The notes beneath the pieces are model-generated. The model was not told the DNA's origin. It searched no databases and saw nothing but the letters and a program-made list of their open reading frames with translations. Source: Hydractinia symbiolongicarpus (lineage: Eukaryota; Cnidaria; Hydrozoa; Anthoathecata; Hydractiniidae). Taken from it: a DNA stretch of 64,000 nt. Position 1 is the first letter of the stretch. Every line of letters begins with the position of its first letter. The stretch is from assembly GCF_029227915.1 (NCBI RefSeq), contig NC_079880.1, forward strand, positions 14,650,001 to 14,714,000, read 5' to 3'. Positions 58,901-64,000 of the stretch are shown in pieces. Position numbers and translations under genes: made by a program.

Positions 58901-60295
58901 CTTCTTCACTATCTAAAGCGATTAAGGCCAGTACATACAGATACAGGCCCTCGTGTTTAATTAAATCTAATTCGAGTTCTAATTAAATCTAATTCGTGTT
59001 TAATTAAATCTAATTCGAATTTACATACAAATCGTGTTATCTGGAATAGCTCCAGCTGTTTAATGTCCTTGATAAAAGTCTCGATCATTGATTGCTCTAT
59101 TAAGGTAAGAGATAAGAACTGTGTTGAATACTTGAGCTTAAAAGAGTTACATGGTCAATGTGATGTTTGTTCCTGTACACCTTGTTAAAAGAAGATTATT
59201 GAATTTAAAATACTTAATAGAAAATTAAGCAAACGTTGGGAAATATACCTTCGTGAGGATAGGATTTTAAACAAGTTGTGTACAGAAGAACCATAAACTA
59301 TCGTAATCAACCATCAGTTGAACCACAACACAGTTTTGCAGTTGTGTTCTGTTTGACCGCAATGTAAAAATCTCAAGAGCAATGTCTCGTTGCTAATATA
59401 ACATCGCCCAAATGAATAACAGTGAATGTTTTTTAAACGACATGACTAAATTCGTTTCTTTTCAAGGATGTGCATCATGTTGTGACTGTGGAAAACAAAT
59501 TCATGCATCTAGTACACGAGAACATTCCCTTTCTAACGTTTATCGACATCAAAACGAGGAAAGATCGAGAAATCGTTCTCGGAGACCGGTAATTATTTTT
59601 TTCTTGCAACACGTGTTAGAATTGATTAAACATGGCATAATGTGTGAAATTCTACTTAATGTATATATCGCAAATGGTCTTTCCTATATCCGTCCTTATT
59701 GGTGTAATTTCTTATGTGTAGCGTAAGAAAGACTGGCGTGGAATGTATAAACAAAGTTTAAATGTAAAATCTTAAAAATAGCGTCAACAAAAAAAGACAT
59801 AAAATAAACCTTAAATTAAAATTTCCTCAGGGAATTTATATGAGCATTTTTTTTCACTGTATTTAGTTCCAATCTAACATAAAAAATTATTATGGTTATA
59901 TTATGTTCTATTGTAATGTCTCTTTCCACCCTTCGCCAAAGTAGTTTTTGTGAGAAAAATCTACATGACATCTTTGTTTACGTTTTTCTAACCGCCCCTT
60001 CTTTACTTTATAGCTTTCAGCTGACAATATCGACATGAAGAATGCATTTGCACTTCGCAAAATTACGGCAGACGAAAAAGCTAACCGACGGAGAGAAAGC
60101 ATACGATCACTTGAGCAGGATTTCGTACGTGCTAGGTCATTGATGCGACGCTCAAGGAAGATATCATCTAATGACAGTTTAAACGAATCGTTGAATGAGA
60201 GCAGTGAACAGATAGCTTCGTCGAGCGAATCTTTGAAAGATATTCGGGAAATCGAGGCACCAATACGACAGAGACCCATCTCAAGCTGCATTTGA
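55941..60295 (+). CDS. five-exon gene, 202-residue basic Ser-rich protein
   Basis: Exons: 55941-56093, 57260-57283 (24 bases), 58672-58699 (28 bases), 59467-59588 and 60014-60295. Donors are GTAAGG, GTAAGG, GTGAGT and GTAATT; acceptors are T-rich tracts ending in TTTTTTTAG, ATTTTGTAG, TTTCTTTTCAAG and TTTACTTTATAG. Phases agree throughout (0, 0, 1, 0). The protein starts MRPRTVSAVERPAASKLLTD, then a charged helix (EEKLEKYRILLEREYELKTR), a small Cys cluster CASCCDCGKQ (possible metal site), an Arg-rich stretch (RSRNRSRRP), a basic helix (NRRRESIRSLEQDFVRARSL) and a Ser/Glu tail. AATAAA follows at 60481. It is predicted to be cytoplasmic or nuclear with no signal or membrane segment. The many RxxS sites could be kinase targets. 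No family is recognised. Confidence 0.65.
56327..56446 (+). mobile_element. short diverged Helitron in intron 1 (120 bp)
   Basis: TCTATAGTGCCCGTATACGT at the start; CCCGTGAATTTTCCACAGG, then CTATCTTCTAG|T at the end. Same strand as the host gene. Confidence 0.5.
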
Positions 60296-60539
60296 ATGGG
60301 AAGATAGAGATTTTTGTAAATAATACATATACATATATAGTACATTTTTGTACTGCTTTTTTCTGTATTGCTTTTAAGTGTTGTTGAAAAATATGTTGTC
60401 AAATTTGCACCTAATGGACACCAACATAAAGTCAAGAAGTGTTTCATTTTTATAGAATATTTTTGATTTAAAAGCATTTAAATAAATCAATACATTAATT
60501 GTCTATTCTGCGCTAGTCATATTAAATTGATGAAAATAC
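60296..60539 (+). terminator. 3' UTR and poly(A) signal of the five-exon gene
   Basis: AATAAA at 60481-60486, 186 bases after the stop codon. The opposite-strand ORF at 59908-60477 is the antisense shadow of exon 5. Confidence 0.5.
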
Positions 60540-61220
60540 TTTTGATTCACAGCACATTGGCGAAGTTGCCCTTTTCTAAATCATGAACGAAATGAACAAA
60601 CATGGCCAAAAATGGATAACAATGCACAGACAACACAAATTAATAAATTGTACAAAAATTATCAAAAATTGAACCGACAATGCACACAAATGAACAAAAA
60701 TGAACTAAACATGGACAAAAAGGATAAATAAGGAACACAAAAAAACAAAAGTGGACATTGATAAAACTGAACAAAAATAAACAAACATGGACAAAACATT
60801 CTATCCATTGGACTTGACCTTATAAATTACATTGAACTACTTCCGACTACTAGGTAAGACACATTCTGCAATTTAAACCCTACTGCATTAGATTTACCTA
60901 GAATTGCTGTACATCTATATACGTGAACACTCTAGAAGCAATAAAAAGATACGAATCACTGTTTATCACAATCTAGAGTAGGCTTTTTGGCCGTTCTGAT
61001 AAGCAGGGAATAGAAGAGGCTTATTTCCTAAAGTAATAAAGGAGACATTGCATTGCGACAAAACTTTACCACAAATATTAACCAATATGGTGACACAGTT
61101 GAAATGGAAGAAAAAAATATATGTGCTTAGGGTACACGGTGTCACTTGTCGCATCAAATTTGATGACATCATATAATGTATATGTACTTTTTTCTGTTTT
61201 TGATAAAAAAAAGTTGCAGA
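60540..61220. other. A-rich irregular AACAAA-type repeat and spacer
   Basis: Between 60590 and 60800, TGAACAAAnATGGACAAA-like words recur many times without a fixed period. Beyond that, nothing is recognised. Confidence 0.5.
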
Positions 61221-62366
61221 TGAGAATGATGATAGCTTAGGCAATAGGGTTGAAAGGAAAATTAAAAAACGCAAGAAAAGAGGGAGACAGATGAAACAGT
61301 GGCTACTAAGACGTCAAAATAAAGTAACTTATAATCTTTTTATTTCTGTCTTTATACTTTGGGCTTATAACGTCGTTATAACGTTTTGGAACTAAATATT
61401 GATTGGTAACGTTAATTTTTATGGTAATTCGTGGAACTGTTTCTGTACACTGAACTAGTCGGCCAACATATCGATTTCGAAAATAACCCAAAGGCTTTGA
61501 CAATTTCCACATCGAAGACAACAAAACAAAGTAAGCTTTAGTAGCCTTGCTTGCCGGAGTTTGACGTGAATGGAAATTAATTTCCCGCGCTCAGGAGAAA
61601 ATATGCTCATTCAGAATAAAATAGCTGCAGTAAACAGACGATACGTTTTGTTGCAAATTTTGAAATTAATTACGATTTTGTTTATATGACACCGTGTTAA
61701 AAAAGAGGAGCCAGAAAACAACAACAAGAAAAAGTGGGGATAAGGAGACTACAACCAAGGGTTGTAAAATGTTTTACTTAAAGATTTGTTCTTATTTGGC
61801 AGTAAAAATTTCTTCAAATTGTTTCGAATGACACCATCAGACTTGAACAGCTACTCTCTCGGATAGGACCTTCAATTGTAAGTCATTCAAAATCAGCAAT
61901 GTTACAAGTCTTGGTGAGCGTTTATGTATTGTGGTACTTAATTACAGGAGATGCTAAGATTACGATTGGAAGTAGCCACATAACTGTCAGCACTGTATAC
62001 GGGAAACATGAAAAGAAATGTTAAGTCAATTGCAGACTCGTGTTTTTTTTTATGTTCCTGACACAGAAAGCAAGTGGAAAGAGGTAGAAAACGAATTTAA
62101 AGTCCGATTAACTTTTGACATTGTTTAGTGCAATAAACGGCAAATATATAGCAATGCAAGCGCCAGTCCGGAATGGTTCAGACTACTTTAATTACAAGAA
62201 AACACATAGCACAGTATTGCGTGCTGTGTGCGTCGCACGTTACAAATTTACCTTGATCAACATTGGTGATGCTATAGAAAGAAACGTAATTTATAGACCA
62301 CCCCCATCCACAATAAAAGATGCCAGTATTAAGTTATATCCATGTGTTTTAATGCTTTTCAATTAA
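61221..62366 (+). mobile_element. decayed PIF/Harbinger transposase gene
   Basis: The plus strand is broken by stops and frame changes. An acceptor-like GTTGCAG precedes KKRKKRGRQMKQWLLRRQNK (the Harbinger N-terminal WLLRR region, about 61245-61320). FKLFRMTPSDLNSY follows near 61815, then VPDTESKWKEVENEFKVR near 62055. The 83-codon ORF at 62115-62366 reads INGKYIAMQAPVRNGSDYFN, YKKTHSTVLRAVCVARYKFT, the DDE_Tnp_4 core as in Harbinger, with the GAIDGKH Asp region degraded to SAINGKY. The catalytic Asp is thus lost. Inactive copy; TIRs not found. Confidence 0.65.
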
Positions 62367-62802
62367 AATCACACACATGTTTAAACATTGCTTAAATTTT
62401 GCTCCTTGCACGAAAAAAATATATTTAACTATTGTTTATCAAGGGCCAGAAAAATAATTGAAAATTGTTTTAGCATAGCTGCAGCAAGATCTTGTATTTT
62501 CAGACGTTCTATTATTGCGTAGTTTGAAACAAAATCAGTAGTTGCTCTACACAACTTTTTAATGAAAATTCAAGAAAACCATAGAAAGTAAAGATACTGC
62601 CCACAAGGATTTGCGGGTACCGAAAATGGCTAATTTGTTTGTCGAACGAGAGTGATGCTGCCGCTTATAATCGCCATTTTAAATTTGTGAATACACCGGT
62701 AGACAAAAAAAACTTACCGCTACCACCACGATAAACACAGACGAAACCCAATACACATTTCTACCGAATATGGAATAAAAACTTTAAAAGGATGCCAAAA
62801 AA
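62367..62802. other. spacer, nothing recognised
   Basis: No feature seen. Confidence 0.3.
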
Positions 62803-62892
62803 CTAGTCGTTAACCCGTGGAAAATCCTCGGGCTCCGTAGCACGCTGTTCTTTTGCGGGCTGACAGACAGAATACGGCTATTATTAAAGAGA
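62803..62892 (-). mobile_element. short Helitron, about 90 bp
   Basis: Minus strand: TCTCTTTAATAATAGCCGTA then TTCTGTCTGTC at the start; CCCGAGGATTTTCCACGGG then TTAACGACTAG|T at the end. It shares its first 20 bases with the 31.6-kb copy. Confidence 0.65.
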
Positions 62893-63655
62893 GACGCCAG
62901 GTTAAGCTACAAATAACTTTGTGACCTGTCGGTGAATGCCCTGAGGAGCACTTAATAAGAACCACAAGTCAGGTGAAGCTCTTTAGTCCCGGTGTGCAGT
63001 ATGTCGTAAATCAAGTAAAGCGCACACAACATTATAGTATTACGAGTGTAATATCTTTTCCAAAAATAACTTTACTGCAACTTAAGCAGAAATAAAAACA
63101 CAGTTTACCACCCGTTATTACCCAGTCATAGCAAAAACAATCAGCTAACATATTTTTTGCAGAAAAGGTTTCCGTTAACAGAATCGTGACACCAGACTGA
63201 GCGCTTTTTACTGGTAAACTTTGTCGCAAAAATGTATAGGCTTAATACCCTTTACAAGAAGAACAGTTTATCGCAGCTTCGCTTTAAATAAAAACACAAT
63301 AAACAGCCCGTCATTTCCGACGAGCTAAATCAATCACTCAGCAACTTTACTTTGCAGAACAAGTTTGCAGAGTTCATTTTTAGTCCTGGATTTAACATTA
63401 GAATGATTATTTGAAAATCTTGCTGCAGCCAACTGTATTTAGCTGTTTTCATTTATTAGTCAGAGTTAGCAATAGCTATGTGACAACCCTATGTGATTAA
63501 AAATTAGAATGTCATTTGGAAGTTATTTTTAGCCCCCTTTTTTCCCATAAGAACAGGAGTTCGGTGTCCAGTCATGGAAAAACTACCCAAGGCAGGATAA
63601 AGATTTTTGTTGCTTGCTCTTTAAGAAAAAAGGCACTCTAATCAAAGCACTATTT
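62893..63655. other. intergenic, nothing recognised
   Basis: The ORF at 63032-63229 (-) has no motif. Confidence 0.3.
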
Positions 63656-63848
63656 TGTGTAGCTAGCTCCATAGCTAGCTAGCAAGTAAGTAATTTCATG
63701 ACTATCAAAAGGGGTATGTCAGCACCAATCAAAAGGAGATCCAAGTAAGTACCAAAAATTGAGATAGCTAGCTAGTCGAGTTATAAGTTATAACTTTAGT
63801 TATAAGTTATAACTCGAGTTAGAAGTTATAACTCAAGTTATAACTTAA
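63656..63848. repeat. TAGCTAGC runs and a nested TTATAACT palindrome
   Basis: GTAGCTAGCTCCATAGCTAGCTAGC at 63659-63683, then at 63778-63848 four alternating copies of GAGTTATAAGTTATAACT-type palindromes. Confidence 0.8.
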
Positions 63849-64000
63849 AAACGTGTTAAATTTTAATATAAGTCGAGGTGGCACAAATATGCCACCGTAG
63901 CTTTGTGTCACTTCTGAGAAAACATTTTTTTGTTCTAAGAAGATTACATTGATTTTAAAATTATTTTTAATTTTTTTTTCGGTTTGTTTCTACAGTAGAG
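63849..64000 (+). other. possible intron end at the window edge
   Basis: A long T-rich tract ending TTTCGGTTTGTTTCTACAG at 63995 is an excellent splice acceptor. An exon may begin at 63996 with TAGAG, but only five bases are visible. Confidence 0.3.

Noticed and set aside
59908-60477. 189-codon minus-strand ORF
   Set aside because: Antisense of exon 5 of the five-exon gene, whose splice sites, phase and poly(A) signal support the plus strand.

Overview
This is an A+T-rich animal nuclear sequence, not a prokaryotic or organelle one. It has introns with GT..AG borders, TATA boxes and AATAAA signals, long gene-poor stretches, microsatellites and many transposable-element remains. The best guess for the source is a cnidarian, probably a hydrozoan. 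That rests on the mix of genes (a PAN plus fibrinogen-like secreted protein, a cationic cysteine-rich secreted peptide, rhodopsin-like receptors) and of transposons (tyrosine-recombinase retroelement, BEL/Pao, SWIM/YqaJ elements, Helitrons). No single marker in the window proves it.

Layout. 0-7 kb: the last exons of a gene entering from the left, a rhodopsin-like GPCR broken by one in-frame TAG in TM1, a two-exon gene with a tandem TAGTAG acceptor, and a 52-bp tandem repeat. 7-14 kb: a TATA-driven gene for a secreted 8-cysteine Arg-rich peptide, a CpG-dense promoter with a possible first exon, a Helitron-type fragment carrying an OB-fold ORF and a 2A-like motif, and a PAN/fibrinogen gene interrupted by three one-base losses. 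14-22 kb: an inverted and tandem 60-bp repeat, two minisatellites, a SWIM/YqaJ transposon remnant, three exons of an unknown minus-strand gene, and a MITE with a 130-bp palindrome. 22-29 kb: a small type I membrane protein whose real first exon encodes a signal peptide, then an apparently exact 2,044-bp tandem duplication of a tyrosine-recombinase element. 29-39 kb: a 325-residue secreted protein, a BEL/Pao remnant, three head-to-tail Helitrons, a second YqaJ remnant, and a 23-bp satellite with higher-order structure. 39-50 kb: a spliced minus-strand gene with Ig-like features and (AT)n tracts in an intron, a MITE, and an intact 650-residue GPCR with a huge third intracellular loop. 50-64 kb: short Helitrons, a tRNA-like SINE candidate, a five-exon gene for a 202-residue protein, and a decayed Harbinger transposase.

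No operon or pathway logic links the genes. The likely intact ones are the 46.2-kb GPCR, the 7.7-kb peptide, the 29.9-kb secreted protein, the 22.9-kb membrane protein and the 55.9-kb spliced gene. Most other coding-looking sequence is mobile-element debris. All family names come from reading motifs by eye; no database search or transcript was available, and every splice model is a prediction.
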